A DNA stretch of 64,000 nucleotides from Iodobacter violaceini (GTDB taxonomy: Bacteria; Pseudomonadota; Gammaproteobacteria; Burkholderiales; Chitinibacteraceae): positions 186,001 through 250,000 of the forward strand of contig NZ_JAAOLX010000002.1 of the NCBI RefSeq assembly GCF_011601265.1, written 5' to 3'. The position numbers and the translations under genes are program-made. The notes beneath the pieces were generated by a model that did not search any database, was not told where the DNA came from, and worked only from the letters and a program-made list of their open reading frames with translations. Of this stretch, positions 46,391 to 55,438 are shown one piece after another (the stretch's first letter is position 1; every line of letters starts with the position of its first letter).

Positions 46391-47023
46391 CTAATACTCC
46401 ACCGGCACCGGATCAAGGCTGCGCCAAAGATACCATGTAGCAACGGTGCGCCAGGGCTGCCATTTCTGCGCCAAGTCACATATAATATTTCGCGGGAGTC
46501 GTTCATTGTTGTGGTAAAGCAGCGCAATCGCCTTGAGCAGGCCGATATCGTCCAATGGCAGCACATTGGGGCGGAGCAGGTAAAAGATTAAAAACATTTC
46601 GGCGGTCCAGCGGCCTATGCCGCGGATATCGACCAGCTTGCCAATCACAGCCTCGTCATCCAGATCATGCCAAAGCGCCACATCCAGGAGGCCCGCCTGC
46701 TGATGCCTGGCTAAATCACAAAGATATTCCACTTTGCGGGCGGATAAGCCACAAGCGCGTAAATCCTCCACACTGCTTTCCAGTACACGCGCAGCTTCAA
46801 TTTTTTGCACATGAGCCGCAAAACGCGCCCAGACCGAATCCGCCGCCTTAACAGAAATTTGCTGGCCGACAATGGCACGGGCCAGGGTATGAAACACTTC
46901 GCCGCGCCCTTCCAGACTGATACCGGGATAGCGGGCAATCAGCTCCGCCATCACAGGGTCAACTGCAGCCAGTGCCGCAGTGGCCTCATCCCAATAGGCA
47001 GGCTTGCCGTAAATAGCGCTCAT
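46391..47023 (-). CDS. DNA-3-methyladenine glycosylase II (HhH-GPD family)
   Basis: The enzyme removes alkylated bases from DNA. From ATG 47023, which follows GGGGGA, the protein has 210 residues: IVGQQISVKAADSVWARFA, then the helix-hairpin-helix VDIRGIGRWTAEMFLIFYL and LPLDDIGLLKAI with the catalytic aspartate. It is the short AlkA/Mag1-like form without the extra N-terminal domain of E. coli AlkA. Upstream in-frame codons (to 47092) are not conserved. It lies 112 bp after pmbA on the same strand. Confidence 0.9.
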   Translation of the reverse strand: MSAIYGKPAYWDEATAALAAVDPVMAELIARYPGISLEGRGEVFHTLARAIVGQQISVKAADSVWARFAAHVQKIEAARVLESSVEDLRACGLSARKVEYLCDLARHQQAGLLDVALWHDLDDEAVIGKLVDIRGIGRWTAEMFLIFYLLRPNVLPLDDIGLLKAIALLYHNNERLPRNIICDLAQKWQPWRTVATWYLWRSLDPVPVEY

Positions 47024-47134
47024 TTGATCCCCCTGAGGCAGTGGCGTTGCAAAGCTAAAACCCGTCTGACGGGCAAAAAAATGGCGGAACAAGGGGTGAA
47101 GCTTGCCCCCCCCTTTCCGCCTTGTTCCAGCAAA

Positions 47135-48466
47135 TTACTCGCCAGCAACCGTCATTTTACTTACTAAAATCGAGCCCACCTTGCGGCTGGACCATGGCTG
47201 GCTGTCATCACCAATCCCAACAATATTTTTAAAGATGTCACGCAAATTACCGGCGATAGTGATTTCTTCAACCGCGTATTGAATCACACCGTTTTCTACC
47301 CAAAAACCCGCGGCACCACGGGAATAATCGCCCGTCACCATATTGGTGCCGTGGCCAAGCAGCTCGGTCACAAACAAGCCCGTACCCATCCCGGCCAGCA
47401 ATTGAGCAAAGGTATGCGTAGGCGCAACAATCAGATTATGCGAGCCGCCCGCATTGCCGGTGGTGCTCATGCCTAATTTACGTGCGGAATAACTGGATAA
47501 GAAATAGCCATTTAACACGCCCTGACTGACCACTTCACGCGCCACGGTAGCCACGCCTTCAGCATCAAATGCGCCGCTGCTCATGCCTTTTTTAAGGAAG
47601 GGGTCTTCTTTAATGCTGACACAAGGCGCAAAAACAGTCTGCCCCAGGCTGTCTGGCAAAAAGCTTGATTTGCGGTAAAGGCTGCTGCCACTGACAGCCT
47701 GCACAAAAGTACCAATCAAGCCGGAAGCTACCGGCGCTTCAAACAGCACCGGATATTCGCCCGTTTTTACGCGGCGGGCACCAAGGCGGCGTAAAGAGCG
47801 CTCGCCTGCCCGCTTTCCTACAGCAACAGCCGAATCCAGGTCTTCTGGTGATCTGGCCGAGCTATACCAGTAATCGCGCTGCATACCCGATTCATCTTCG
47901 GCAATCACCGCCGCAGAAAGGCTGTAGCGCGAGCTGCGCTCCGTCCCCATAAAACCTAAGGAATTGGCATACACAAAACGGCTTGCCCCGGTGGAAACCG
48001 ATGCACCTTCCGAATTACTGATGCGCGCATCCACACCACGCGCCGCGTCTTCACACTCGGTTGCCAGCGCAATGGCACCTTCTACCGATAAATCCCATGG
48101 ATGGTATAAATCAAAATCCGGAAAAGACGTTGCCAGCCGGTCTGCATCCGGCAGGCCGGCAAATGAATCAGCGGCGGTAAAGCGGGCAATGGCCAGCGCC
48201 GCCCGGACTGTTTCTTTAATGGCATCCGCTGAGAAATCACTGCTGCTGGCATGGCCTTTTTGCTGACCCAGATAAACGGTGACGCCTACCCCTTTATCGC
48301 GGTTGTATTCGATGGTTTCTACTTCACCCAGGCGCACCGATACATTTTGCCCATAGCCTTCAGACACATCCACATCGCAGGCTGTTGCGCCTTGATTTTT
48401 CGCCTGCTCAAGCACCATGGAGGCTAAATCACATAATTCTTGCTGATCAAAACTAAATTCGGACAC
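47135..48466 (-). CDS. pmbA: Metalloprotease subunit PmbA/TldE
   Basis: PmbA (TldE) pairs with TldD to form a zinc protease that matures microcins and degrades CcdA-like antitoxins. The 443 residues show GYGQNVSVRLGEVETIEYNRDKG near the start and SGSSLYRKSSFLPDSLGQ and LVVAP-type TGNAGGSHNLIV with GHGTNMVTGDYSRGAAGFWVENG-like C-terminal blocks (about 355-410). The HExxH zinc site is on TldD, so its absence here is normal. It is divergent to darP (yjgA), an arrangement conserved widely in beta- and gammaproteobacteria. No tldD in the window. Confidence 0.95.
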   Translation of the reverse strand: MSEFSFDQQELCDLASMVLEQAKNQGATACDVDVSEGYGQNVSVRLGEVETIEYNRDKGVGVTVYLGQQKGHASSSDFSADAIKETVRAALAIARFTAADSFAGLPDADRLATSFPDFDLYHPWDLSVEGAIALATECEDAARGVDARISNSEGASVSTGASRFVYANSLGFMGTERSSRYSLSAAVIAEDESGMQRDYWYSSARSPEDLDSAVAVGKRAGERSLRRLGARRVKTGEYPVLFEAPVASGLIGTFVQAVSGSSLYRKSSFLPDSLGQTVFAPCVSIKEDPFLKKGMSSGAFDAEGVATVAREVVSQGVLNGYFLSSYSARKLGMSTTGNAGGSHNLIVAPTHTFAQLLAGMGTGLFVTELLGHGTNMVTGDYSRGAAGFWVENGVIQYAVEEITIAGNLRDIFKNIVGIGDDSQPWSSRKVGSILVSKMTVAGE

Positions 48467-48664
48467 AGTTCATTTCCTGTTTAGCGGTTCGTTGTTATTA
48501 AACACTTTTGCGATATATAAGGCGCTTTGACGGCCGGAACAAACTGTCAAAGCGCTCATTTTTAATCAAAACCCTGAGCCTCTGTTCTTTTTTCTATGCA
48601 CTCTATGCCAGAGAAAGAGGCAGTCTTTGGTATCATACCGGTTTTGCAAGCAAGTAACCCTATC

Positions 48665-49228
48665 ATGGCAACACCAAAACACGACCTTCCTGACGACGAT
48701 ATCGAGTACGTCAGCAAAACAGAAATGAAGCGCGAGATGACTGCGCTGCAACAACTCGGCGAAAAACTGATTCCGCTGGATAAAAAACAACTGGCTACGC
48801 TAAAGCTGCCGGAACGCCTGTTTGACGCCATTTTAGCGGCAAAAAAAATCACCGCTAACGGGGCAACGGCAAGACAAAAGCAGTTTATTGGCAAGCTGAT
48901 GCGCGATGTGGATCCGGAGCCGATTAATGAGCTGCTGAATAAGCTGGCCGGTTTGTCTGATCGCCACAGTGCATGGCTGCACCGGCTGGAACGCCTGCGC
49001 GAAGGCATGCTGGCTGACCCGAAAGTGGTTGAAAATTTCGTCAATGAACACCCGACAGTAGAAATTCAGCAGCTGCGTCAGCTGGTTCGCAATGCTTTAA
49101 AAGAGCGCGAGCTGCAAAAACCAGCCAAAGCGTTCCGCGAATTATTTAAATTAATCAAACAGTACATTCCGGAGCCAGCCTTACCCGGCCTTGAAGTATC
49201 TGCCCCTGAAGAAGAAGACGAGGAATAA
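48665..49228 (+). CDS. darP: Ribosome-associated protein DarP (YjgA, DUF615)
   Basis: DarP binds late 50S precursors and supports large-subunit assembly. The 187 residues are mostly helical and charged: EYVSKTEMKREMTALQQLGE, TANGATARQKQFIGKLMRD and NEHPTVEIQQLRQLVRNA are family hallmarks. An acidic end (APEEEDEE) is present. I start at ATG 48665; the frame is open to 48596 but those codons are not conserved. Its stop codon TAA is directly followed by the ATG of the HAD gene. Confidence 0.94.
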   Translation: MATPKHDLPDDDIEYVSKTEMKREMTALQQLGEKLIPLDKKQLATLKLPERLFDAILAAKKITANGATARQKQFIGKLMRDVDPEPINELLNKLAGLSDRHSAWLHRLERLREGMLADPKVVENFVNEHPTVEIQQLRQLVRNALKERELQKPAKAFRELFKLIKQYIPEPALPGLEVSAPEEEDEE

Positions 49229-49885
49229 ATGACCTGGCAAATCGAATGTGCTGCACTGCTGTTCGACATGGACGGCACCTTAGTCGATTCAACTCCTTGT
49301 ATTGAAGGGTTGTGGCGGCGATGGGCTGTTCGCCAGCGTTTAGATCCGGATTTTGTCATGCAGCATGTGCATGGACGACGCGGCATTGAAACCATTGCCC
49401 TTGTCGCACCGCATCTTGATGCCGCAGCCGAAGTGGCTGTTTTATTGCAAGAAGAAGCGCGTACCTTAGATGGCACAGTGGCCATTGATGGCGCGGCGGA
49501 TTTTCTGGCACAGCTTCGCCCGGATCAATGGGCTGTTGTGACCTCCGCCCCGCGCAACATTGCCTTAGCTAAATTAGCGCATGCGGGCCTGCCTGCACCA
49601 GCAAGGCTGATTTCGGCAGACGATGTTACACATGGCAAACCGCATCCCGAGGCCTTTTTAAAAGGCGCGGCACTATTTGGCTTAGATCCGCAGCAATGCG
49701 TGGCTTTTGAAGACGCGCTGAGCGGCGTGCAATCGGCACAAGCGGCGGGCATCCCGGTGATTGCACTTACCTCATCGCACACGGCCCAGGAACTCAGCCA
49801 CGCCGAACACATCATTACCAATTACCACTCGCTTACCCTTACTGCCGGGGACCGAATGGTAATTTCAGGATTTAACCCGCAATGA
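49229..49885 (+). CDS. HAD-superfamily sugar-phosphatase-like hydrolase
   Basis: The 218-residue protein has HAD motif I LLFDMDGTLVDSTPCIEGLW, a helical cap (about 20-85), motif II in VVTSAPRN, motif III lysine in DDVTHGKPHPEAFLKGA and motif IV AFEDALSGVQSAQAAG. It resembles YfbT-type sugar phosphatases and glycerol-3-phosphatases, but the exact substrate is open. It directly abuts darP and overlaps mog by 4 nt, so all three are co-transcribed. Confidence 0.88.
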   Translation: MTWQIECAALLFDMDGTLVDSTPCIEGLWRRWAVRQRLDPDFVMQHVHGRRGIETIALVAPHLDAAAEVAVLLQEEARTLDGTVAIDGAADFLAQLRPDQWAVVTSAPRNIALAKLAHAGLPAPARLISADDVTHGKPHPEAFLKGAALFGLDPQQCVAFEDALSGVQSAQAAGIPVIALTSSHTAQELSHAEHIITNYHSLTLTAGDRMVISGFNPQ

Positions 49886-50463
49886 ACACGCTAAAAATTG
49901 GCCTTGTTTCTGTTTCTGATCGTGCCTCAAGCGGCGTGTACCAGGATCTTGGCATCCCCGCCTTAGAAGAATGGCTGGGATGCGCGCTCAGCAGCCCGCA
50001 TCACACCATCAGCCGTTTAATTGCCGACGAACAAGACCTGATCGAAGCCACGCTTAAAGACCTGGCGGATACAGAAGGTTGCCACCTGATACTCACCACT
50101 GGCGGCACCGGCCCTGCGCTGCGCGATGTGACGCCTGACGCTACGCTGGCGATTGCAGATCGCGTCATGCCGGGCTTTGGCGAGCAAATGCGCCAGATCA
50201 GCCTGCATTATGTGCCCACGGCCATACTTAGCCGCCAGGTGGGCGTGATTCGCAAACAGTGTTTGATTTTAAATCTGCCTGGCCAGCCTAAATCGATCAA
50301 AGAAACGCTGGAAGGCGTAAAAGATGAAAATGGCAAAGTCTTAGTCAACGGCATCTTTGCCGCCGTTCCCTACTGCATTCAGCTGTTAGATGGCCCCTAT
50401 ATCGAAACCCATGCAACCATCGTTGCCAGTTTCAGACCCAAATCCGCCATTAAAGCCCAATAA
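49882..50463 (+). CDS. mog: Molybdopterin adenylyltransferase
   Basis: Mog adenylates molybdopterin before molybdenum insertion. The 193 residues begin KIGLVSVSDRASSGVYQDLG and contain LILTTGGTGPALRDVTPDAT, the MPT-binding loop, plus LILNLPGQPKSIKETL. This matches Mog, not MoaB, in length and in the VLVNGIFAAVPYCIQLLDGP ending. It overlaps the HAD gene. Other molybdenum-cofactor genes are not in the window. Confidence 0.94.
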   Translation: MNTLKIGLVSVSDRASSGVYQDLGIPALEEWLGCALSSPHHTISRLIADEQDLIEATLKDLADTEGCHLILTTGGTGPALRDVTPDATLAIADRVMPGFGEQMRQISLHYVPTAILSRQVGVIRKQCLILNLPGQPKSIKETLEGVKDENGKVLVNGIFAAVPYCIQLLDGPYIETHATIVASFRPKSAIKAQ

Positions 50464-50543
50464 ACAGCTGTTCATATTATGAAAGCGCAGCCGGCTAGCC
50501 ATCGCGCGCTGATCATCTGCGGGATAACAAAAAGGAATCAAGC

Positions 50544-51215
50544 ATGAGTACTGCTGAATTACTGCATTGTGTAGAAATTGAAACAGCCAGCCAGCCCACC
50601 GCCAGCGTGATCTGGCTGCATGGCCTTGGCGCGGACGGTAATGATTTTGCGGGCATTGTGCCTGATTTGCAGCTGCCGGCTGATTTAGCCGTACGATTTG
50701 TGTTTCCGCACGCCCCCTATATGCCGATCAGCTGCAACAACGGCTATGTGATGCGGGCCTGGTACGATATTTTGCATTTTGATCAAATCAGCCGTCAGGC
50801 TGATGTGGCTGGCGTAAAGGCTTCGGTAGAAATGATCCGTGCCCTGATTGCGCGTGAAAATCAGCGCGGCGTGCCGAGCGAGCGCATTATTCTGGCGGGT
50901 TTTTCACAAGGCGGCGCAATTGCCTATACGGCAGGCACACTACATCCGGAAAAGCTGGCCGGTATTGTGGCGCTATCCACATACCTGCCTGCGCCTGAGC
51001 TGATCCAAGCCGGGCTGAGCAACCAGGACACCCCTATCTTTGCCGCACACGGCAGCGCCGACCCTGTGGTTGGCCTCGCTCTTGGCGTGGCAGCGAAAGA
51101 CACGCTCAGCGGGCTGGGCTTTACCATCAGTTGGCAAACATGGCCGATGCAGCATTCAGTCTGCATGCCGGAAATCCAGGCAATCGGGCAGTTTATTCGT
51201 CAGCGTTTAACCTGA
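50544..51215 (+). CDS. Carboxylesterase / phospholipase-like alpha/beta hydrolase
   Basis: The 223-residue protein belongs to the acyl-protein-thioesterase-like group: SVIWLHGLGADGNDF with the oxyanion hole, FPHAPYMPISCNNGYVMRAWYD, the nucleophile GFSQGGAIAYTAG, HGSADPVVGLALG with the acidic residue and PMQHSVCMPEI with the catalytic histidine. It is cytoplasmic (no signal peptide) and hydrolyses short-chain carboxyl esters; the natural substrate is unknown. AAAAAGGAA precedes ATG 50544. It ends with its own terminator. Confidence 0.92.
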   Translation: MSTAELLHCVEIETASQPTASVIWLHGLGADGNDFAGIVPDLQLPADLAVRFVFPHAPYMPISCNNGYVMRAWYDILHFDQISRQADVAGVKASVEMIRALIARENQRGVPSERIILAGFSQGGAIAYTAGTLHPEKLAGIVALSTYLPAPELIQAGLSNQDTPIFAAHGSADPVVGLALGVAAKDTLSGLGFTISWQTWPMQHSVCMPEIQAIGQFIRQRLT

Positions 51216-51223
51216 TCCGTAAG

Positions 51224-51258
51224 AGCAGAAAACAGTTTTAAAATTGTTTTCTGCTTTA
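51224..51258 (+). terminator. Terminator after the esterase gene
   Basis: AGCAGAAAACA (51224-51234) and TGTTTTCTGCT (51245-51255) form a perfect 11-bp stem followed by TT(A)T. Confidence 0.8.
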
Positions 51259-51399
51259 TCATTCCCCGGCACATCGCCACGCCACCGGCAGCAAACCCTG
51301 CTTTTAGCTGAAAAGTGATTATTTCATTTGGCATAAGCCTTGGTCTGAGGCATTATCCGCCACCTTGCCGCGCGCGTTTTTTGTAAGTCAGAAAATAAA

Positions 51400-52152
51400 A
51401 TGAAGATTGGAATTATTGGTGCAATGGAGCCCGAAGTGGCCCATCTTATTGCTTCGCTTGAAAACAGCAGCAAAGAAACTGTAGCCGGGATCGATTTTTA
51501 CAGCGGCACGCTGGCAGATCATCAAGTGATCGTCACCCGCTCTGGCATTGGCAAAGTCGCCGCCAGCATCGCCACCACGCTGTTGATCGCCAAGTATCAG
51601 CCTGAAGCCATTATTAACACCGGCTCTGCGGGTGGCTTTGTGGATCATTTATCGATTGGCGATATCGTCATCTCATCCGAAGTACGTCACCACGATGTGG
51701 ATGTTACGGCATTTGGTTATGAAATCGGCCAGATGGCTCAGCAGCCCGCCGCCTTTACGCCGGATGCAGATTTAGTTGCTGCAGCGCACCGTGCCGTAGC
51801 CAGCCTTGGCCAGGTACAGGCGATTGATGGCTTGATTTGTACAGGCGACAGTTTTATTTGCGACAGCACCCGCACAGCGCAAATGCTCAAAAACTTCCCA
51901 ACCATGGCCGCATGCGAAATGGAAGCGGCCGCAATTGCTCAGGTTTGCTATCAGCACGAAGTGCCTTTTGTGATTATCAGATCGCTATCTGATAACGCCA
52001 ATAACGATTCACCTGTCGATTTTGACCAATACATCATCAAAGCGGGCCACCATTCCGCACTGATGGTGATTGCGCTTTTAGAAGAGCTGGATGCAATGGG
52101 CGGATCGTTCCAGCCCATGCATAAAAAACAAAATACACAGTCTCTGCACTAA
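51400..52152 (+). CDS. mtnN: 5'-methylthioadenosine/S-adenosylhomocysteine nucleosidase
   Basis: MtnN (Pfs) removes adenine from methylthioadenosine and SAH and is part of the activated methyl cycle and of AI-2 precursor formation. The 250 residues show [14 protein letters not shown] with E12, VVRSGIGKV-like [34 protein letters not shown] and [15 protein letters not shown] with the catalytic aspartate. The C-terminus is about 15 residues longer than in E. coli and polar. It has no visible co-transcribed partner such as luxS. Confidence 0.95.
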   Translation: MKIGIIGAMEPEVAHLIASLENSSKETVAGIDFYSGTLADHQVIVTRSGIGKVAASIATTLLIAKYQPEAIINTGSAGGFVDHLSIGDIVISSEVRHHDVDVTAFGYEIGQMAQQPAAFTPDADLVAAAHRAVASLGQVQAIDGLICTGDSFICDSTRTAQMLKNFPTMAACEMEAAAIAQVCYQHEVPFVIIRSLSDNANNDSPVDFDQYIIKAGHHSALMVIALLEELDAMGGSFQPMHKKQNTQSLH

Positions 52153-52539
52153 GCAGAACTCTGAATGCGTTACAGGCCACGCGCCTGTAACGCCCTTCCA
52201 GCCTTTCAATTCCAATATCCCCGCAGTGAATCGATTCACCCTCTTTTATTTTCATTCAATACCAGTTCAGACAATTCCCCCGCACACAAGCATGACAAAG
52301 CAATATCAAAGCAGCTCTCCAGCCCTGTTCATGGCAACAAAATAACAATTCACAAGTATCAGCCGCAATAAAAAAGCTACTTTTTACCACCACACCCAAC
52401 CCAAAACCCATGCGCATAATTGCTGCAATTCACCTTAATACCAAATAAATTTAAGACAAAAAAATTGAATTGATCGCACATTTAATCAGGGCGGAAAATC
52501 ACACTCATCAGGCAGGCATTACTGCTTCAGGAGTGAGAA
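52153..52539. other. Intergenic region between mtnN and the PEP-CTERM gene
   Basis: The region opens with a perfect hairpin, GCGTTACAGG / CCTGTAACGC (52167-52176 and 52184-52193), with no T-run, probably protecting or ending the mtnN message. The rest is A/T-rich without coding character and should hold the promoter of the next gene. Confidence 0.5.
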
Positions 52540-52884
52540 ATGAAGTACTTATGGGCAGGAATATATATTGCATTCAGTGTGCAAATCGCCAGCCACTCTC
52601 ACGCAAGCGTGCTTGAAATAAAGCCAGACACCGAATTAAATACAATGGGTGAAGTGAATCACTTTATTGAAGCACCAACAAAAAAAACAAATGACATAAA
52701 CAAAGCAATTCCGGAATGGAAGCAATTAAGAATTGCCGATATGGCCAGGCATTCCACCTCACCCGCGCAAACCAATGCCATGATGACCGCACCACATAAA
52801 ACGATTCCAGAGCCAGAAACATATTTACTGATCAGCCTTGGCGTGATCGCCTTAATCAGCAAGGGGCTGCATAGAAACAGATAA
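52540..52884 (+). CDS. Small PEP-CTERM sorting-domain protein
   Basis: The 114-residue protein starts at ATG 52540 behind CAGGAGTGAG. It has a signal peptide (about 1-23, ending SHSHAS), a short polar region and a C-terminal IPEPETYLLISLGVIALISK followed by GLHRNR: the P-E-P box, a hydrophobic helix and a basic tail that define exosortase (EpsH) substrates. Such proteins are anchored, cleaved and exported, often linked to exopolysaccharide or biofilm. The mature part is only about 65 residues, unusually short. No exosortase gene lies in the window. Confidence 0.85.
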   Translation: MKYLWAGIYIAFSVQIASHSHASVLEIKPDTELNTMGEVNHFIEAPTKKTNDINKAIPEWKQLRIADMARHSTSPAQTNAMMTAPHKTIPEPETYLLISLGVIALISKGLHRNR

Positions 52885-52888
52885 GCAA

Positions 52889-52921
52889 AAAGAGCTTAAG
52901 CAGTGCTTAAGCTCTTTCTCT
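52889..52921. terminator. Bidirectional terminator between the PEP-CTERM gene and pgpA
   Basis: AGAGCTTAAGC (52891-52901) and GCTTAAGCTCT (52905-52915) form a perfect 11-bp stem with a 3-nt loop, flanked by A and T on both sides. Confidence 0.88.
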
Positions 52922-52934
52922 GAAATCCCCTCTC

Positions 52935-53444
52935 TTACGCTAAAGAATAAAAATGCTGGATCAGCAGCAAAGCCAAAACGGCGTAAGCACCAGCAAGAAT
53001 ATCGTCGATCATCACCCCAATCCCACCGGGCACCCGCAAATCAAACCAACAAATAGGCCAGGGTTTTAAAATATCAAACACCCGGAACAAGGCAAATGCC
53101 AGCGCCCAGCCCGGCAGCGTTACCGGCACAAAAAGCAGCACCAGCCACATGGCGACAATTTCATCGATCACAATGCCGCCATAATCATGCACCCCCAGCG
53201 TTTTACCCGTCACCTCGCTCGCCCAGCATCCAATCACAAACACCGGCAGACAAAACCACGCGATCGCCTGCGGAGAAAGCCATTGCATTAAAAGAGCAAA
53301 CAAGGGCAAAGCAGCGATCGTACCGAAAGTGCCGGGTGCTTTTTTCGCCAGGCCACTGCCAAAACCAAAAGCAATAAAATGGGCTGGGTGAACAAACAGA
53401 AAGCGCCATGTCGGGCGCACCAGAGGGGCTTGTTTATGACTCAT
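52935..53444 (-). CDS. pgpA: Phosphatidylglycerophosphatase A
   Basis: PgpA dephosphorylates phosphatidylglycerol phosphate in the inner membrane. From ATG 53444 the 169 residues begin with a cytosolic arm and show FGFGSGLAKKAPGTFGTIAA, GIVIDEIVAMWLVL and PWPICWFDLRVPGGIGVMIDDILAG, the conserved acidic catalytic motifs, with four hydrophobic segments. Length equals E. coli PgpA (172). The start lies inside the end of thiL (11-bp overlap); the longer frame upstream is thiL sequence in another register. Confidence 0.94.
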   Translation of the reverse strand: MSHKQAPLVRPTWRFLFVHPAHFIAFGFGSGLAKKAPGTFGTIAALPLFALLMQWLSPQAIAWFCLPVFVIGCWASEVTGKTLGVHDYGGIVIDEIVAMWLVLLFVPVTLPGWALAFALFRVFDILKPWPICWFDLRVPGGIGVMIDDILAGAYAVLALLLIQHFYSLA

Positions 53445-54393
53445 AGGCGAAGTGATCAAATCCATGAAAGATAATCGGCAGGGGCTGGCGGGAGGCATCA
53501 AGAAGATGCACGGTGTCGCCCTGAGTAATTTTACCCACAAGAGTAAGCCCTAATTCAAGCTCCTCGGCCAGGGCAATAATAGCCTTATGCTGATCGGGTG
53601 CTGCCGTAAAACACAGCTCATAATCATCTCCGCCAGCCAAAAAAGCCTCCTGCCGTAAAAGCTCAGGTAAGGCATGCAGGTCTTGCGCAAAGGGAACGGC
53701 ATCCAGCCAGACTTCTGCACCACAAGCCGATTGCTCACAAATATGCCGCAGATCGGCCAGCAAGCCATCTGAAATATCCAAAGCGGCACTGGCGATGCCC
53801 CGCAAGCGCAAACCCAGCTCAATACGCGGCACGGGTATATCAAGACGCAGATCGCAGCGCTCAGCCACATCATAAGGCAGCTCCACCCGCCCCGTGCGGT
53901 GCATAACGGCCGCTGCAGCCGCCCCCAGCGGCCCGGACACCCACACTTCGTCACCTGGCCTGGCCCCGCTTCTCAAAAGCGCCTTACCGCGCGGCAGGCT
54001 GCCTGCAATCTGAATAGCTATCGTTAAAGGGCCGCATGTGGTATCGCCCCCGATCAGCGAAATATCGTGCTCACCGGCCATGGCAAACAAGCCCCGGCTG
54101 AATGCCTCCAGCCAGGGCTCATCCATTTTGGGCAGCGCCAAAGAAAGCGTAAACCAGTCTGGTTTTGCGCCCATGGCAGCAAGATCAGATAAATTAACGG
54201 CCAGCACTTTGCGCCCCAGGCGCTCCGGATCCGCTCCCGGAAAAAAATGCCGCCCTTCAACCAGCATATCTGCAGAGATGGCCAGCTGATGCCCGGCGGC
54301 AACAGACACTAATGCCGCATCATCACCAATCCCTAAATCTGCATTTTTGGCAGGGCGCTTGAAATAATGAGCGATCAGATCGAATTCGTTCAA
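53434..54393 (-). CDS. thiL: Thiamine-monophosphate kinase
   Basis: ThiL phosphorylates thiamine monophosphate to the active diphosphate. The 319-residue protein should start at TTG 54393, giving MNEFDLIAHYF, the usual N-terminus of the family; no ATG exists there. IGDDAALV, the ATP- and Mg-binding SADMLVEGRHF, AVNLSDLAAMGAKP, LIGGDTTCGPL and DISDGLLADL are present in order. It lies between nusB, behind a terminator, and pgpA, which it overlaps. Confidence 0.94.
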   Translation of the reverse strand: MNEFDLIAHYFKRPAKNADLGIGDDAALVSVAAGHQLAISADMLVEGRHFFPGADPERLGRKVLAVNLSDLAAMGAKPDWFTLSLALPKMDEPWLEAFSRGLFAMAGEHDISLIGGDTTCGPLTIAIQIAGSLPRGKALLRSGARPGDEVWVSGPLGAAAAAVMHRTGRVELPYDVAERCDLRLDIPVPRIELGLRLRGIASAALDISDGLLADLRHICEQSACGAEVWLDAVPFAQDLHALPELLRQEAFLAGGDDYELCFTAAPDQHKAIIALAEELELGLTLVGKITQGDTVHLLDASRQPLPIIFHGFDHFAYES

Positions 54394-54454
54394 AGCGTTT
54401 TCAAATCCACAAAGAATAAAAGGCAACAAACACGTGTTTTATGCAAATTGTAAG

Positions 54455-54484
54455 CAAAAAAAGACGGGCCATGCCCGTCTTTTT
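54455..54484 (-). terminator. Terminator between nusB and thiL
   Basis: AGACGGGC (54462-54469) and GCCCGTCT (54473-54480) form an 8-bp stem with A- and T-runs on both sides. It would end or attenuate the rib-nusB transcript before thiL, although these genes are otherwise contiguous. Confidence 0.85.
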
Positions 54485-54500
54485 ATCAAACTAAACCTCA

Positions 54501-54968
54501 TTAACCATGACGTTTAGCGCGTCCTGCACTCACTTCCTCGCTGCGTACCACCGCCGCCAGTTTATCCAGCACACCATTAACAAACTTATGCCCGTCCAAA
54601 CCGCCAAATGTTTTGGCCAGCTCGATAGCTTCGTTGATAATGACGGGGTACGGTGTTTCCGGCATGGAGATAATCTCATACGCGGCCACGCACAATACAG
54701 CGGCTTCTACCATGCTGACTTCATCCATAGGACGATCAACATGAGGCGCAATCGCGTCCTGCAAGGATTTCATATCCTTGATGGCACCAAACAGGATGGA
54801 GCGAAATAATTTTTCGTCTGCACGGGCAAAGCTGGTATTGCTCTCACGCAAGAAGGCTTCGATATTGCCAACGTTATCGCCAGCCAGCAGCCATTGATAG
54901 ATACCCTGCACGGCAAATTCGCGTGAGCGGCGGCGGGCTGATTTTGGTTTTGCTACTTCTTCGGTCAT
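54501..54968 (-). CDS. nusB: Transcription antitermination protein NusB
   Basis: NusB forms the boxA-binding heterodimer with NusE (S10) for rRNA antitermination. The 155 residues are helical: [38 protein letters not shown] and [17 protein letters not shown], followed by [12 protein letters not shown], are the typical blocks. It overlaps ribH by 4 nt at its start. This ribH-nusB link is conserved across proteobacteria. Confidence 0.96.
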   Translation of the reverse strand: MTEEVAKPKSARRRSREFAVQGIYQWLLAGDNVGNIEAFLRESNTSFARADEKLFRSILFGAIKDMKSLQDAIAPHVDRPMDEVSMVEAAVLCVAAYEIISMPETPYPVIINEAIELAKTFGGLDGHKFVNGVLDKLAAVVRSEEVSAGRAKRHG

Positions 54969-55438
54969 GCTTGTAATGCCTTTAATAAATTCGCTGTTTC
55001 TACGGCGACACGCGCAGCATCTGTGCCTTTTTCCAGCACACGCACTTCTGCCTGTTCGTCGTTTTCAGTGGTTAATATGGCGTTTGCCACGACAATACCG
55101 TAATCGAGTCCAATACGGCTTACACCGGCGCCTGATTCATTGGCAACCAGCTCAAAATGATAGGTTTCGCCCCGAATGACTGCGCCCAAAGCGATCAGTG
55201 CATCAAAACGATCTGATTCGGCCATCGCAGCCAGCACCAGCGGGATTTCCAAAGCGCCTGGCACGGTAGTAATCAGCATATCCTGCTCTGCCACGCCCAA
55301 GGCTTTAAGTTCTGCAACGCAAGCATCGCGTAAACCCTCACAAACCGGCGTATTAAAACGGCTCATTACAATACCGATACGTAAACCATTGCCAGCCAGA
55401 TTAGGTGCAATAAAAGGAATATTTGCAGCGATGCTCAT
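54965..55438 (-). CDS. ribH: 6,7-dimethyl-8-ribityllumazine synthase
   Basis: RibH condenses the two riboflavin precursors to lumazine. The 157 residues contain [19 protein letters not shown], the [11 protein letters not shown] stretch, [14 protein letters not shown] with the catalytic histidine region and [15 protein letters not shown]. The start codon shares one base with the stop of ribB (TAATG) and the stop overlaps nusB, so translation is coupled on both sides. Confidence 0.96.
   Translation of the reverse strand: MSIAANIPFIAPNLAGNGLRIGIVMSRFNTPVCEGLRDACVAELKALGVAEQDMLITTVPGALEIPLVLAAMAESDRFDALIALGAVIRGETYHFELVANESGAGVSRIGLDYGIVVANAILTTENDEQAEVRVLEKGTDAARVAVETANLLKALQA

Noticed and set aside
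53445-53540. N-terminal extension of pgpA by 32 codons
   Set aside because: The extra codons lie in the thiL coding region in another frame and are not conserved in PgpA.
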